DNA of 64,000 nt from Onthophagus taurus. Taxonomy: Eukaryota > Arthropoda > Insecta > Coleoptera > Scarabaeidae. Within the stretch, counting starts at the first letter, position 1, and the number at the start of each line of letters is the position of its first letter. Under the pieces are notes generated by a model, which did not search any database, was not told the origin of the DNA, and saw only the letters and a program-made list of their open reading frames with translations. The stretch lies in NCBI RefSeq assembly GCF_036711975.1, contig NC_091971.1, positions 14,577,501-14,641,500 on the forward strand, written 5' to 3'. This document shows positions 46,101 through 59,310 of this stretch, in pieces. The translations under genes were made by a program, and so were the position numbers.

Positions 46101-49100
46101 CCATAACGGTGCAGTTTTCCAATGATCATTATCATGTCGAAAACAATGAATCTTCTCCGATAAACATTCCTTTTCCAATTGAGCCTTTTTCCGCAACTTC
46201 CTCGCCTTTTTATTCATTCTATCCTCTTTAATTTTGCGTCTCCGTTCTCTATCGATATCTTCTTCTTCATCAACAGCGCAATAACAATGTTCTCGGTTGA
46301 TTTCGAGGAAATTCGGTCGTGGCGTGGTTGATTTCACCCTTAATTGTGTAGAAAATATATCGTAAATGTTAGAACTTGTTTCATCAAGCGGTCTTTGAGT
46401 GGTATGAATCCTTCTTGTGTGATTATGTCTAACTGGTCTATGAGTTGTTGTATCAGAAAGGTTAAATTCTAAGGTGTCATTTTCAAAGTTTAACCCATCA
46501 AAATCGGTAATATTAAAAAGGGGTCGTATTCTTCTTCTTCCAGTTCGATTATATCCTCTATTTCCGGGTTTTTGTGTCGATGTGTTTAGAATATCGAAAA
46601 ATTCCGTTGTTTGTTGAATCACTTGACGGTTTGAAATTCCTAATTGTATTGAATTATCTACGTTGTTGTTATTATTATTGTTTATATCGGTTGAATTTTC
46701 TTCATCACCATCTTGGGTGTCATCCTCGCCGTTTGGTTTGGCTTGTTTTAAATGTCTCCTAATTTCTTTTAAGTTTTCTAATTGTTGTTTTAATCGTTGT
46801 ATTTCAGCTTCGATGTGTTGCCGTTCTTTTTTCCATGTTTTTCGATTATTATAGACTTCCATTGAACAATTTACGTTTCCTTTTGATACTCGAATGCATC
46901 CATGCGAAACATCTTCGATTGCGTTAGTTTCGATGTTGCTTTTTGGAAGACCGATTGGAACCTCTCTTAACGAAGCGTTTGCTTTTTGTAAACCAGATAA
47001 AGCATCTTCTAATGACGCTAAAACTGAATCAACATGTCTTAAGCTATCTCTTTTTACTCTGGAAGATAGTTTGTGTATGTTATCGTTGTGGAGATGATGA
47101 AAGACGATTTCTTCTAGTTTGGTGTCTCTTTTTACGCGAAATCTTGAATTTCTTTTTGATGTTATATTAACTGGAAGTTTTTTATAAACCAATTTTTCTT
47201 GTGTAAAGCAGGCACATTGTTTATAATTTTTCTTGTTCGGTTTGAAATTATATGGAATTTGAGTTTTGCATTTATGTTTTCTCCATCTTCCGTGTTGGTA
47301 TTCGCAATACCATTTTTGACCCGGTTTGCATGGTAGTTTTAAATCAGAATGAGCGCATTCTTTCGCTAGTCTTTCTAATTTATTCACTGGTTGAAGACGT
47401 TCAGGTGATAATTGATTGTCTAAGTTGGAATCTGCTGGCTTAATTTGATTCCTTTCGTGTATATCATCATTCACTTCTAATTCATCGTCCGTTTCTTCTT
47501 CATTCTCAAATTCATCGTCCGCTAACCCACCATCGTCATCATCTTCGTCTTCTTCTAATGGTGAAACTTCTTCCGATTCAAAGTATCTTTTAGATGATGA
47601 AGTAGGGATTGTTCCAATCATTGTGGAAAATTGATTCAGGCTACTTGTAATGTTGGATGATTCGGATGATGGGTTGGGTTGAGTGGGGGTTGAGGAAAAT
47701 GGGGAAAGTGTTGTTAAGTCTGGGATTTGAACTCCGTTTGCTGCCGCTGAGTATTTATTTGCTTTACGAGATTCGGGGGTGTCTCTTCTACCAGAACTAA
47801 AATTATAATAAAAAATGATTTTGTTTAAAAAAACTTGTAAATTACCTTTCTATGAGGAAAGTGTCGGGCCATCGATGTCGCTTCTTTGTGTTTAAGAATA
47901 AAGGAAGTACTGATTTCCCATCCATGTGAGAAGGTGCCTCAACTCCAGCCATGTGCAAAAATGTTGGTGCTAAATCAATGTTTAGAACTATATCATCAAC
48001 AACAGACCCCGGTGCCACCCCCGGACCCCGAACTAAAAATGGTACTCGAACGTCGAATTCAAAAGGAAAACTTTTACCCTAAAAAATTAGATTTAATAAA
48101 AATGGTGGAGGCGACGGTTTTTATTAAATCACTTTTATTAACCCGAATTGTCCTAAATGATAACCATGATCTGAAGTATAAACAATATATGTATTATCCA
48201 ATTCGCCCAAATTTTCCAACTCATCAATCACTCTTTGTACAGCTGCGTCAACCGATTGCAAAGTTTGTAATCGTTTGGTCATTAATAAATCAGTAAATTG
48301 GCGATGAATAGGTTTCATTCGATTCGTTATTTGTAAAATCCATTGTTTGTCTGGATTCGGTGCGTGATCATAAGATGGCGTGCTATAAAAAGATTAATAA
48401 CAAAATTATTTACGAATTCATTATATTTCTGGGACGATTTCAATTTACTCGAAGAAACGAAATGCCCGCTTAACTAAATTAACTCCAGTTGAAATAATCG
48501 CGTCGTAAAATCGCTTCAAAGTGGCTCTTTAACCGAGATTTTGTGGAGGGAAAAGCGCGAACGCTCGTTAATCTGAATTAGCGCCAGTCAGCGAATTATA
48601 ACCAAGCGCGTTCGCAAGTCGTCAATTAAATCACCATTAACCCGTTAGGAGTAGATGGACTATTTAAAAACTTTTTAAAACCAACTTGCAGAGATGAAAA
48701 TTTCCATAAATATACCACTTCATATGGGTTGTTGTAACCATACTTCATTGTCTCTCGCTTTCGCTTTAAGCTGTTATTTAACCTAATAAACGACGCGTTC
48801 CTTTTACGGTTTAAAGAGAACGGTATCGCCTTAGGGAAATATTTACGATTGCTTTTTTATTATTTCTTTTAATCTTTTTTCTGTTAGGGAAATTGGTTAT
48901 TATATCGACTTTCTCTTAGTAATACAAGAAATAAGATTTTTATTGTTTGGGTATTCCCAACGGACCAAGAGAATAACTGCAACATCCCAAATTGCGGTAT
49001 TAAAAATTTATGAACGCAAGAGTTATGTGTCTGGAAGCTTTTTGAGGTGGGTTAAATTAGAAAATTTGTATTCCAACAACATCTCGTGTTTATACAGGTA

Positions 49101-52100
49101 TTTTAAAAGTAACATGGCAACATATATTTATATATTATAAGAGTTGGACTAATTATTAACTAATCTTAATAATTCTTTAACAAGATTTAGTAATTTCACG
49201 GAGCAGGAGAAATTTCGAAATGTATGCCAAAATCTAAATCTGCAAACTTCGATTTATTACGTTTCTAAATTAAACGCATGACCGTTGCAGACACGTGCAC
49301 TTCTAAATGCCTCACGTTGTTGATTTCCGGAAATTGAGGTTGTCTTCAGCATGTAATAAATAGCATCCGTGAACTTATTTTTGAATTCAGTCCGTATTAA
49401 ATGAAACAGAAACGTTGTTGTAGCACAATTATTTAACTTTTTAGCAACATTTACCTAATGATGGGTCAACGCAACATTCTTAGAATAATATTTAATGAAA
49501 GACAAATTGTTCTGCCATATGACCAGACTTGAGTAAGAAAATTATCCTAAAATAACCATTTACCTACGACCTATATACATGTATAAACATCGTTTGAATT
49601 AACAAATCATTACTCTTCGTACAGTTTATTTTTGTTTTGTTACCATGACATTATATATTTAACTTCATTCATCAATTTCGCCGCAACACCGTGTGCCAAA
49701 ATGAAACTAAGCAAACAATATTGAAAATTTCCCTGGCAATTCAGGTTTATATCGATTTTTATATACACCAAGTATGGTTCCTGTAAACATCTTTAAAACG
49801 CAAAACCCGGCAATATCTCTATATTTACAAGAGTCATCTGCTGCATCTCTGAAATTTTAGACTCATGAATGCTGATGTGCTAATAACAAAAACATACTAC
49901 GTGAAGTTTATAAATATGTTAGAACAAGATGCCAAAAATGTGTCGAACAGAATTAAATTAATGGAAAAAACTGGTTCCAAAAGCTTGTCTTAAAAAAGTG
50001 TCTCAACATTGTAAAGATTTAAAAGTGGTCGAGTTTAAGAGTTATGGAGGAAAATTGAAATCGACAAATTTCGAATTTGCAACATATTTCAAAACTGAAA
50101 GAAATAAAAATGAATTTGAAATTAAATTTGTTGAATTCTGCAAAAGGTTCCCCATTTAACCGTTGGTTTATCTCCAATAACCGATATTGCAGTAGTCATC
50201 ATCCAAATGAGGATACACTTTTTTTTTACTTAATGACTTCTTGTGTTACCCATTCGTCGTTGCATCTTGGATTGAGGATGTCGAAAACCTCCTCCACCAT
50301 TAATGGAACGTCTTGGTGGTCGTATTGACAGTGGCATTACATTCCTAGCGATCTTAACCATCTGTTGTTATCCATCCGGGATATATACTTGTTCCAACTG
50401 TTCTATCTTGCCTGCACCCATCGCACTATCTCGATCGACTCATCCTGATGTTACGCATTCGAAATAGGTTGTTTCCCTCGCATATGTCATCACAGGCCTT
50501 ACGAATGCCTTATATATTCTAGATTTTGATCAGTTGACATGCAGTTATTTCTCCAGATTGTGTGCCATAGCGCACCAGCAATTCTGGTTGCCTTGTTGCT
50601 TTACAGTATTGGTTATTGATTCTCATAGGCCAAAATAATAGATCTTAGGTAATTAAATTCCCATATTTCCTTAATGATCTTGTTAATTGCTATTTTGCAT
50701 CTATGGGGTTCTCTCGCTCACATTATGGTGTTGGTCTTGCTTATCGAGATTTGCATGTTTTTGTCTCAAAACGAATTTTGTACAGCTTTGAGTAATTTAT
50801 GAGTCAATTTAAATGTATTAAAAATCTGAAGAATCCTGTACCTATGTAAATTGATGATAAAGTCAAAATTACAAGTCATATGGATTTTACTATAAAGAAA
50901 AAAATTTTAAGCCTGATTATCTCCATTTTTCCTTTCATACAATTTTACTCTTTTGCTTCTAGCTCGTTCAATTTTTCAGTTGCAATGTTAAATGCTTGCG
51001 TTTATCACTGCAAACCATCATCAGTAGCAGCCAATAGGACGGCATAGCACATAATCTTGTTTTTCTTTCCAATCATAGTGTAACCATAGTTCAATCACAA
51101 CAAAGGGCTGAGGTTGCCACCTTGTCAAATGCTTGTTTGCTCACCCACTTGCTCTTATGTTTGTGTATCAGTTTTAAGTATTGTTGTGTTATATAGTATT
51201 GGAAAAAAGTAGAGCAACTTTTAATTTTTGTATATTAAATTTTAAATTAATGCTTTTCCTTAGTGTTTACATTACTATGGTAGTGTATATTATACAGCAT
51301 TTATGTAGTGAAGATTTCACAAAGCTAGCCTTATTTTATTAGAAATAAAATAAAATTATAAAACTTGGGTTGGAAAAAAGTAAAACAACTTTGCTAAGAA
51401 ATACAAACATATGACAAATAAGAACGAGTTTTTGATCAGATACATTCGATAAGACCAGTCTTAAACATACCTCGTGGTGTAGCTGTTTGTAAAACTGTGA
51501 AACAAATGGTTATTAATGATTTTAAAAACCGTGTTAAACAATGTGATATCGCAAATTCTCTTTACACAAATGTGTAATATAGGATGTGTAGACTTGAAAA
51601 AAAAGTCTGGACGTTCCAGAAAAACCAATGGATGCCTTGATGGACTAATGGTAAGAACAGCTAAAAAAATATGCATTTTATTCTTCAGCCAAAATTAAGG
51701 CTGAGTTACAAGAAACACACAACTTGTATAGATTAATTGATAATAAACTATTTGCCCGAAGACCAGCGAAAAAAATCACTGTTTGCACGCACCCATCAAG
51801 AGTGGACATACAACGAATGGAAAAAGGTATTGTTTAGTGATGAATCCAAGTTTAACTTATTTAAAAGTGATGGAGTGCAATATGTGAGGCATTCAATAGG
51901 AAAAAGGCTGACTTCTAAGTACATGCAGAGAACATTAAAACGTGGAGGTGGTTTGGGATGTTTCTCTGGTTTTGGTGTAGGCCATATACACCGTATTATG
52001 GGATGATTTATGTACCGTGATATATTAAGAAACGTTATGGAACCTTATGCCGACGAAAATCTGCCTATCTCTTATAAATTTCAACAGGACAACGATCCGA

Positions 52101-55100
52101 AACACGCATCTAAAGTCGTAAAGGAATGGTTTGAACAAATAAAATAAATTTGATGACTTGGCCGTCACAGTCACCAGACTTAAATCCTATAGAAAATCTA
52201 TGGAAAATAGTTGACGATAAAATTCGAAATAAAATTTGCAAAAATGGTGACGAATTGTTTGCTGCTCTTCAAAATAAATTATCTAAAATATCGAAACTAT
52301 TGGCCATTTAATATACTCAATGTCACGAAGATGTCACGATGTCATTAATAATAAAGGAGATTGTATTAAGTACTAAAAAATCTTTGCTTTTTATTCATTT
52401 TAACTGTTATTTACCTATAAATTGTTAAGTTGTTCTACTTTTTTCCAAGTCAACTTTTGCAATTCTGTTTAATTTGTATAAACATAAAGCTATCTTTGTC
52501 AAATTTCGGCTAAACAATAAAATTACTACATAATACACATTGCCATAGTAATGTAAAACCTGACAAAAAACATAAATTTAATATAGAAAAATTAAAAGTT
52601 GCTACTTTTCTCCAATACTGTAAGTCTTAAGTTGTGCTATTGTCTTAATGATGTTGAGATTTTATCCGTACTCTATCGAACCCTTTGGTTAGATCAATAA
52701 AATAGAATAAAGCAGGTTGGTTATAATCTACTGTTTTTTTAAGAGCCTGTCTGACAATAAAAAACATCAACGATTTTTTCTAACATCTTGTTGTTCTTCA
52801 CTTATTTGAATTTTATCAGTGATGTGTTGACTCAAGAGTCTAGTGGAGGACTTCAGCAAGCTACTTAGAAAAGTAATTCCGTGATAATTCTCTTATATTG
52901 GTTGCGCGTCGCTTTTTGTGCAGTTCAATTAGTTGCTCTGCCAAACTTCCATGCTTTCATAGCACGTTAGTTATATTATACGGGCCTGGAGATTTTTTGC
53001 TTTATCTTTGAGTACGTTTCCACTTAATCGCAGCTTGAATATAATACTCTGAAGTATTTAGTCCATTTTTTAACGGAATTCTATTTGATTCGTACATGTT
53101 ATTCTCCATCTATTTACTAAATTTCTTCCAATGCCCCCTTTTTATTTGTCTTATTCTATTGCTCACTTTGTTCCTGGTTTCGACATACTTTATATAGTCT
53201 CGAAGTGTCTTGGTTGATTTATATTATAGAGGTGCTTTTATCTTGTGCCAACTCCTGTACTTCAGATGTAATCCACCGCCAATCATTTTTTCGATTGTTT
53301 AAATTTATAAAAGATCTTCCGAGTGCTATATATAGTATGAATTTTGCATTGTTTGATACTAAGTTTGCTAGACCTGTTAAGATGAGGATAGTTCATAACC
53401 TCTCCATACTACAGCCAACGCTTCATAAAGAAGTAATCGCTGTCATTGACACAAAGTAAGAAAATTAATATAATTCGATATCTAACAAAGGAGCTTTTTG
53501 AATTTCAGATCCCTAGATTACAACAATCATGCAGTACAAAACTGAATTATTAATACAGCTGCGATTGCAAAACTGCTTTTTTTTACAGAGTAGTGAAGTC
53601 ATAGATTATGTTGCGTTGGATTAACTTTGTATCAACAAGAGAAAAGCTTTAATAATGCTGTAGCAATGTAGCTGAAGATCGGGTCAAGCATCCTGCCTCC
53701 GTGGATAAGTGAAGGTAGCTGGAGGTTGATAGAGATCAACCTCTTGGTAGAGACCAAGACGGTAATAAAACATTCAGAAGAACACCTTTCAAGTCCAAAT
53801 TATCTTAACCGATCTATCTTAAGATCGATAGGAGTTATCATTTTGACGTTTCAAGAAAAAATAAGATTCAAAGAATGGTATTATCGACCCATCTTTCATT
53901 TTATGGATCTATATGTGGCCATTACTTGGTTGTTATGGAAGTGTGTTGGAAAAGACCATTTTGGATGATAACTTTAACTTGGCAGATGCTGATAAAGACC
54001 TTCGACTAACTTAAATATTAACTCACAACTACACATTAAGTAAAAATGAAGATCTCTAAGTACTGAAGAAATCCTTCAACCAAATCTCTGCTATTAAATT
54101 TACACTCATTTTGTGTTAAATATGTTATAACTAAATCGAAGTTGGTTTATATGATTTCATATAAAATACTTTTGAAGCTCGCAATATTATTATTGTATGT
54201 TAAATTTTTTGATACTATGATTTTTGTATATAAGATAAATCTTTAATGCCTGAAGAGTTTTTCGTTTAATCACTGTACTTTTAAATTGAATTGATAATTA
54301 AAAGGTTAAAAAAAACTTTTTTTCGTTTAAAAAAGTGATGTTGAGTGTCGAGTTTCCTAGGTGTCGACCATGAATATAAATGAACTAGTTAAAATTCGAA
54401 AGGGTTTTTCGGACTTTGCGTTCTCTAAGGTGATGCGGTATGCACAAAGAGACGACAAACAGAGAGAAAGAGGACGTTGGTGTCATATTCCTTTCTTGAG
54501 CTACTACACTTTTTACGTTAAACCCGGAGCTATTTGGGTCACGCAAATGACTTTTTTCGGTTCACAAAAAGGGAGTTTAACTTTACTCTTGCTTCTTCAG
54601 CGAAAACACACGGCGGAAGTTCTTATTTTTTTTTTAACTTATACTTTAGCTCTACGAACATAAATAATGTTTTAACGACAGGCTTTTACTTCTCGTGTAC
54701 TGCGAGTTGTAATTATATGAAGGTACAAGAGATTCAAACGTGTTCGCAAAGGATATTACGTGTAAGTTAAATAAATATTACACGTGGGTGTGAGAACGAA
54801 CCGCGGAAAGCACTCAATATTCGTCGTTTCCTCCCAGCCCCTCGAAATGAACCCACCCCAAAGGACTCATAATTCTTTCAAAAGTTGTCCTCTTTGTGGG
54901 GGCTTCCATTCAAAGCGTTTGCGAATATCAAAGTGCCTAACAAATGACCAGCTAGAGCACCCATCTGATCTTTTACAGTTCATGGAAAAAAAAGTTCCTT
55001 TCGTCTTGCCGTTATACCAACATTGATTGGAAAGGTTCTTTCGTTCGAGGATTATTGGAAATCGGTTTTTCCTTTTCTTTTCCTTTCTCCGGAACGTTGA

Positions 55101-55971
55101 AGTACCCCGATCTTTTCTGGTTTTTAATTAATTGTAAGAGAGTATCTAAATGGTAGATTAAATAAAATGAGAAAACTTAGAAAAGTTTTTTTATTATACA
55201 TTAATTTTGTAGAAAGTTTAGAAATACGTCATTAATTATGCACCTGGTCTTGGAAATCTCGTAAAGGTGTAACGCGAGAACTTACCTCGTTGGTAATATA
55301 TTAAACTGAGAAGTTCCCCATTCCTAAGGATACAGAGCAAAGGAATTTTTAATAAACCCGAAGAAGACACTAGGATAAAATTAGATCCAACGGAATGTAT
55401 ATGAAGAGGTAAGAATAATATCTCCAGTAATGTACTGGAAATACAACGAACGAAATGGAGAATACGCGTTAACCTTGCATACAAAAAGCACAATTAAAGA
55501 CTCCGACAAATGTTAAAAAGGGAACTTGAAATAGCGAAAACACGCTTGGAATCATCGCACGTCTATTTGTAGTCGTTGTGTTTACGGATACGTAATGGGA
55601 CAGCGCCACTTGACTAACATTCGTCTTCATTACAAAGTCAAATAGAGCAAAGCACTGAGAACCGTTTTATTCTTTTTTTATGGCGCCAAACATTTATTTT
55701 ATTCCTCAAAACGGAAATAAAATCATCACTCGATTTAAAGATTTTCAAAGTTATGGACTATGAATTTTGAGTTAAACGGACTATAAATGATTTATACTTA
55801 CTGGTGAGTGGTCACGTTGAAGAATAAATGTGAATATTGTGGTGCTGAATCTTCTGGACCGTGAGGTGCCGGAAAAGACATCGTTAACATTACCGGTTTG
55901 TTTGCGTTGGTTTTTTTCGATTGTCGCAAAAAAGCTATTGAATCGTTTACTATTAAATCTGGGTAATAATC
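40136..55971 (-). CDS. Sulf1: Extracellular heparan-sulfate 6-O-endosulfatase Sulf1, C-terminal seven coding exons
   Basis: Exons on the - strand are 55971-55802, 48382-48133, 48078-47846, 47796-45965, 45898-45659, 40437-40353 and 40238-40136, all in phase: 970 residues plus stop. The protein starts in the sulfatase domain ([11 protein letters not shown], then [11 protein letters not shown]) and carries the metal-site motif [13 protein letters not shown]. It continues [11 protein letters not shown] and NIDLAPTFL. The 1.8-kb exon encodes the hydrophilic heparan-sulfate-binding domain, very acidic then basic, with His/Asn runs. A C-terminal sulfatase-like part follows ([26 protein letters not shown]), ending in a basic tail (KKKWNQ). 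Sulf1 removes 6-O-sulfate from heparan sulfate outside the cell and tunes Wnt, Hedgehog and FGF signals. The 5' exons, with the formylglycine cysteine, lie beyond the window. Confidence 0.95.
40438..41736. other. Sulf1 intron, 3' part
   Basis: Intronic DNA in the 5.2-kb intron before the penultimate coding exon. No coding or repeat feature was recognised before the DD41D element. Confidence 0.4.
41739..43005 (-). mobile_element. Mariner-superfamily element with ~260-bp TIRs and a DD41D transposase relic
   Basis: The ends CAGGGTTTCCCAAAACTCC (from 41739) and its inverse (to 43005) are flanked by TA dinucleotides, the superfamily target site. Inverted similarity extends about 260 bp inward on each side, to the segment around GGTAGTCAACC. 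The interior on the - strand has [10 protein letters not shown] (first Asp), [11 protein letters not shown] (second Asp) and [10 protein letters not shown] (third Asp), with 41 residues between the second and third. That spacing matches the DD41D (rosa-like) group. A frameshift and a missing N-terminus make it inactive. Confidence 0.78.
43006..45658. other. Sulf1 intron with transposon scraps
   Basis: At 43421-43520 the + strand reads [17 protein letters not shown], like the second helix-turn-helix of Tc1-type transposases. At 44320-44630 there is a segment dense in AAGTACTT/AGTACTT motifs in both orientations, perhaps a hAT-type MITE. The rest is unremarkable apart from the LINE piece at 44640-45120, listed separately. 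Confidence 0.45.
44640..45120 (-). mobile_element. LINE remnant, RNase H domain
   Basis: The reverse strand encodes [17 protein letters not shown] followed by [13 protein letters not shown], the RNase H catalytic Asp block found at the C-terminus of R1/jockey/I-type non-LTR elements. It breaks off soon afterwards. It has stops on both sides. Confidence 0.65.
48383..50199. other. Sulf1 intron, 3' part; possible conserved non-coding block at 48440-48680
   Basis: Next to the splice acceptor, 48440-48680 is richer in G+C than its surroundings and rich in homeodomain-like TTAAT/ATTA cores and CGC-containing blocks (GCGCGAACGCTCGTTAATCT, TTAGCGCCAGTCAGCG). Its texture resembles insect regulatory DNA. 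The remainder, 48680-50199, shows nothing. This is inference from base composition only. Confidence 0.35.
50200..50790 (-). mobile_element. LINE remnant, C-terminal domain
   Basis: The reverse strand, read across several frameshifts, matches the post-reverse-transcriptase region of non-LTR elements. It has [20 protein letters not shown], then [20 protein letters not shown]. It is dead and truncated at both ends. Confidence 0.5.
51194..52620 (+). mobile_element. Tc1-type element with DD34E transposase relic
   Basis: The ends TAGTATTGGAAAAAAGTAG (from 51194) and the inverse of CAGTATTGGAGAAAAGTAG (to 52620) are flanked by TA. The interior + strand has [11 protein letters not shown] (first Asp, in the open segment 51737-52006), [11 protein letters not shown] (second Asp) and [11 protein letters not shown] (Glu), the classical Tc1 arrangement. 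There is a premature stop after HRIMG, a frameshift in an A-rich run near 52138, and a decayed N-terminal part at 51490-51730. It is an inactive but recognisable full-length copy. Confidence 0.82.
52640..53150 (-). mobile_element. LINE remnant, reverse-transcriptase block
   Basis: The reverse strand encodes a KSPGP block near 53000 and [16 protein letters not shown] near 52700, the first catalytic Asp block of non-LTR reverse transcriptases. It is interrupted by shifts and deletions. Confidence 0.55.
53151..55801. other. Sulf1 intron next to its 5'-most visible exon
   Basis: No gene was recognised. The part from about 54340 to 55680 is less AT-biased and contains several non-repetitive, GC-containing blocks (for example around 54420-54560 and 55250-55330). 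Neither strand gives a family match, and open frames there are short. It could be regulatory; nothing definite is seen. Confidence 0.35.
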
Positions 55972-57010
55972 CTGAAAAGAAAAAAAAATTGATCACTTTG
56001 TTATTTTTTCGTAACATAAGTGGAAGGAAGGTGTTTAAAGCAATTTACATATTTTAATGTGAAATAGTCTATTAGTTGAGTCATAAAACGTAACATAAAT
56101 AACAATATAACCACCTTGGAATTTTAATCGCTTTAAATTTTATAGGTTCTTAGGTGGTTATTTAGAAGATTCTCACTTTAAAAGATACGTTCAAACGACT
56201 TATATCATTGCAAATGTAACACCTAAAAGAACATTTTGCATAAAATACTTTTTAATTTTTAATAACATTTTAAACTTGGTATGAAGATAACGAGCAACTT
56301 TATAATTGTGGTACATGAACTTTGCTATTCGATTCTATTAATAATTGTATTTTATCATTACACGATCAACTAAATACTGTTCTAAAATATTGGAAATTAA
56401 TTACGCTTGATTATTAAATTTTAAATTCGTGTATTTTTAATTAATGAATAAACAATGTGGCGCTGGGATGACGGGTTTATCAATGGTGCTGAAATATTAT
56501 AAATTATATTACAATTAAGCCCATTATTAATTATCTATAATTGTCAGTAAAATTTGCGAACGCGGCCTTTTCCTAATTCGTATTACTATCTCAATGCGAA
56601 AACTCTATTTCATGTTTGTTAATTAACTAAAATATCTAATAATGAGTTTGGTGATTTTTCATACAAATTTAAACTTAATTTCTTGTATAAGATCACATCG
56701 CAAGCGATATCAAACGAAACAGAACATAAACTAGAAAGTGAAAGTAGTAAATGTGTTTGAACAGAAATTGATGATTAAAACTCGCAATTAAGTATCGAGC
56801 GTCTATAAGCTAATTTATCGGTATAAAATTACCTCTGATTATTCAAATCTCGCAAATTAATTGTTATGCCTACTCTCTTCATCTACTATATGTTGTAATT
56901 TATTACTACTAAAGTAACCTATTTTAGTTTTTGTGTTTAATGAGATGAAACCCACCATGATGAAAGCTGCACTAGCAAAAATAGAGTCATGACATATTGT
57001 GTAAGGGTAT
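55972..57010. other. Presumed Sulf1 intron
   Basis: AT-rich sequence upstream of the first visible Sulf1 exon. No sulfatase-domain exon and no other coding signature were found. Confidence 0.45.
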
Positions 57011-57011
57011 A

Positions 57012-57540
57012 TACAGGGTGATTCTCAACCTACACGCATAAACTTTGGGATTTATTCCTGATGACAGATAATGACTAATTGGTAATACAAATTGCAGTAA
57101 AATTTTTATAGCTTCCTAGATATCCTTGAAATTAACTTTCGAATTAAGAATAGAAACATAGAAATTACTTGAAACTACGATGGTGATAAACAATTTTAAC
57201 AACTGTTGTTTAAGTGCACTTGTGTCATTGTGACATTTCAATTATGTAATAATAATATTTAAAGCTTATAAAGTCTGTATGCAGAAAGGTTTCCAGAGAG
57301 ATATCATCCGGCACGTGAATCCCTTTTACGTGTGGTGCAACGTGGTAGGGAATATGGAAATATTCGACATATTGTTAATGTCGAGGAGGAGATCTTGAAT
57401 GTCGTCGAAGAGCAGCCTGGACTAAGTACTAGGATACTTGCAGAGCAACATGGGGTATCACAATTTTTCAACATTATACACGCTGATTTATTAGCTCACC
57501 ATCAAACTTTGACATATGATAGCTAATCCAATTATAAAAA
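57012..57540 (+). pseudogene. N-terminal relic of a mariner-superfamily transposase
   Basis: An ACAGGGTGATTCTC-type terminus at about 57012 is followed, from about 57275, by a frame reading VVQRGREYGNIRHIVNVEEE and LNVVEEQPGLSTRILAEQHG. This is the helix-turn-helix region that precedes DD41D-like catalytic domains such as the one at 41.7-43.0 kb. The catalytic part is missing; the frame ends at 57524-57526. Confidence 0.6.
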
Positions 57541-58980
57541 GAAAAGTTAATTGCAACTGTGAGACCTATATACGGTGATAACATAAATAATTTCATGTAT
57601 CTTTTATAAAGAAAAGAAATGTAATGTCCATTTATGGAAAATTCTCCACAAAGCTATCTTACTATATCTGTACTATAGATATACACATAAGCCAACATTT
57701 TGTTGAATACTGGTTATTTGGGTCGCAATTTATTTTCATTAGAGATGGTTTTCACTGGATAAGACTTAGCTTTTATTAAAATTCTTGAATTGCACGGTGA
57801 AATCTAATACGGTTATTTGTATGGATATAATAAGTTTTATTATTCGCGGTGCAAAGGTTAGTTAGTCTGCCTTTAATGGTAACAAGTAATTAACAGTCTA
57901 GACAACAGGTAAGTGAAATCAAAAATTTACGACCTCGTATAACAGATACGTTCAAAGCTAATTGAAATACCCTGAAATTAACGATTTTATCGTTACATAT
58001 TTATTTCACTGTCAAAACATTTAAATATAGAATATTGTAATTATCGATAATAGAGTATGTTGAAATAGGAAGAAAAAAGTGTGTGACGTTTTTATTATTT
58101 TTACTTGTCAGAAAAATCAGACTAAAGTTCCTGAAGTAAAGAAATCTTTGTGAAATTGATTTTCTCTCGATAGACACTTGTTTTGCATAGTCCACTTAGT
58201 ACTCATTGTAAACCTAAGTCACGTCTTCATTTCTTAATGTATCAATTGAAGAAGTCGTTGGAGGAAAAGCCATAAAAGTAATAATTGTCTTAGCTACTAA
58301 TGGAAAAAGTCATGAAGTGTAAAATCTGTTGGAATTTGCTTCCTTGCCAATTTAGTAACCATGTGTCAGCTTCTTCATAAAACTTTTTTATTGAACGAAA
58401 TCAGAGTATGGAATCTAAATATTTGTTTTTGGTTTGTCGAGAACCTTGGGAAAGTATTCCTCCGAAGATTTGGTAATCTGTATTTAGGTTTGAACGATAT
58501 TTTTGTAGTTAAACAATGTGTGGCATTTCAATTATTACCCTTATTTCATTAATTCGTGTTAGTTTCTGCAATTTTAATGGTTTCTATGTTTTTATGTCAA
58601 GAGTAATGAGATACCAGAGTTTCAGAGGACCATGGCTTTGTTGTAGATGACACTGCTCTACTACAGTGGAGAAATATCCACTAAAGACTTGTAAACAGGC
58701 AGCAAAACAATACTCAATTTGACCAAAATATGGAAAATAATGTTAAACCAGTTGAAATTCGTCCATATCAATTATACAAAAAACTGCAAAAATATCAACC
58801 GCCTTTAGATATAAATGGCACCATTGCGATTGCCAAGTGAAGCATGGCAAAGCGGAAAAGAGCATAATTAGCACTACCTATTACAGTTCCTAATCAGCTT
58901 ATTGCCTGATTGGAAGCTCTGTGTTTGTGAAAAATTTATAAAATATAATAATAACTTGAAAGGTTATGGAGATGCTGATT
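57541..58980. other. Presumed Sulf1 intron
   Basis: AT-rich, no recognised coding, RNA or repeat feature. Short open frames such as that at 58361-58552 have no family resemblance. Confidence 0.4.
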
Positions 58981-58989
58981 GTACTCAAT

Positions 58990-59310
58990 CAAAGTGAGGA
59001 GCAATCAAGTGAATCTAATTCCTATCTGACTCCAGTACAACCGAAGTAACCCAACCTATCTTCGAAGCAACCCAACCCCAGCTTCAAAACAACACAACTA
59101 CAAAGTATCATGTCTCTAAATCAAGTCAATCCAATTCCTAATCAACTCAAGCACAAAATAATCCAAATTCAAAGTTAGCCCATTTCAAGGTAACTCAATA
59201 ATCAGTCTTCAAGCAAGCCAACCCCAAAGGAACTGACCCACGAAGTAATCTAGATCCTAACTAAACCAGTTAAACCTCAAAGCATTTCAACCTCAAACGA
59301 ATTTTCCTAT
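58990..59310 (+). repeat. Degenerate CAA/CCAACCC-type repeat tract
   Basis: Loosely repeated units of roughly 15-25 bp built on CAACCCAACC, TCAAATCAA and AACTCAAG motifs run for about 300 bp, with strong strand asymmetry (A and C on the + strand, very few G). No exact period holds, so it is an old or rapidly diverging simple repeat. Confidence 0.5.

Noticed and set aside
46574-47443. Several + strand frames of 60-75 codons over the large Sulf1 exon
   Set aside because: Shadows of the 1.8-kb Sulf1 coding exon on the opposite strand.
54361-54663. 100-codon + frame in the Sulf1 intron
   Set aside because: It begins with GTG, has no splice context and no family resemblance; the downstream 80-codon frame is equally anonymous.
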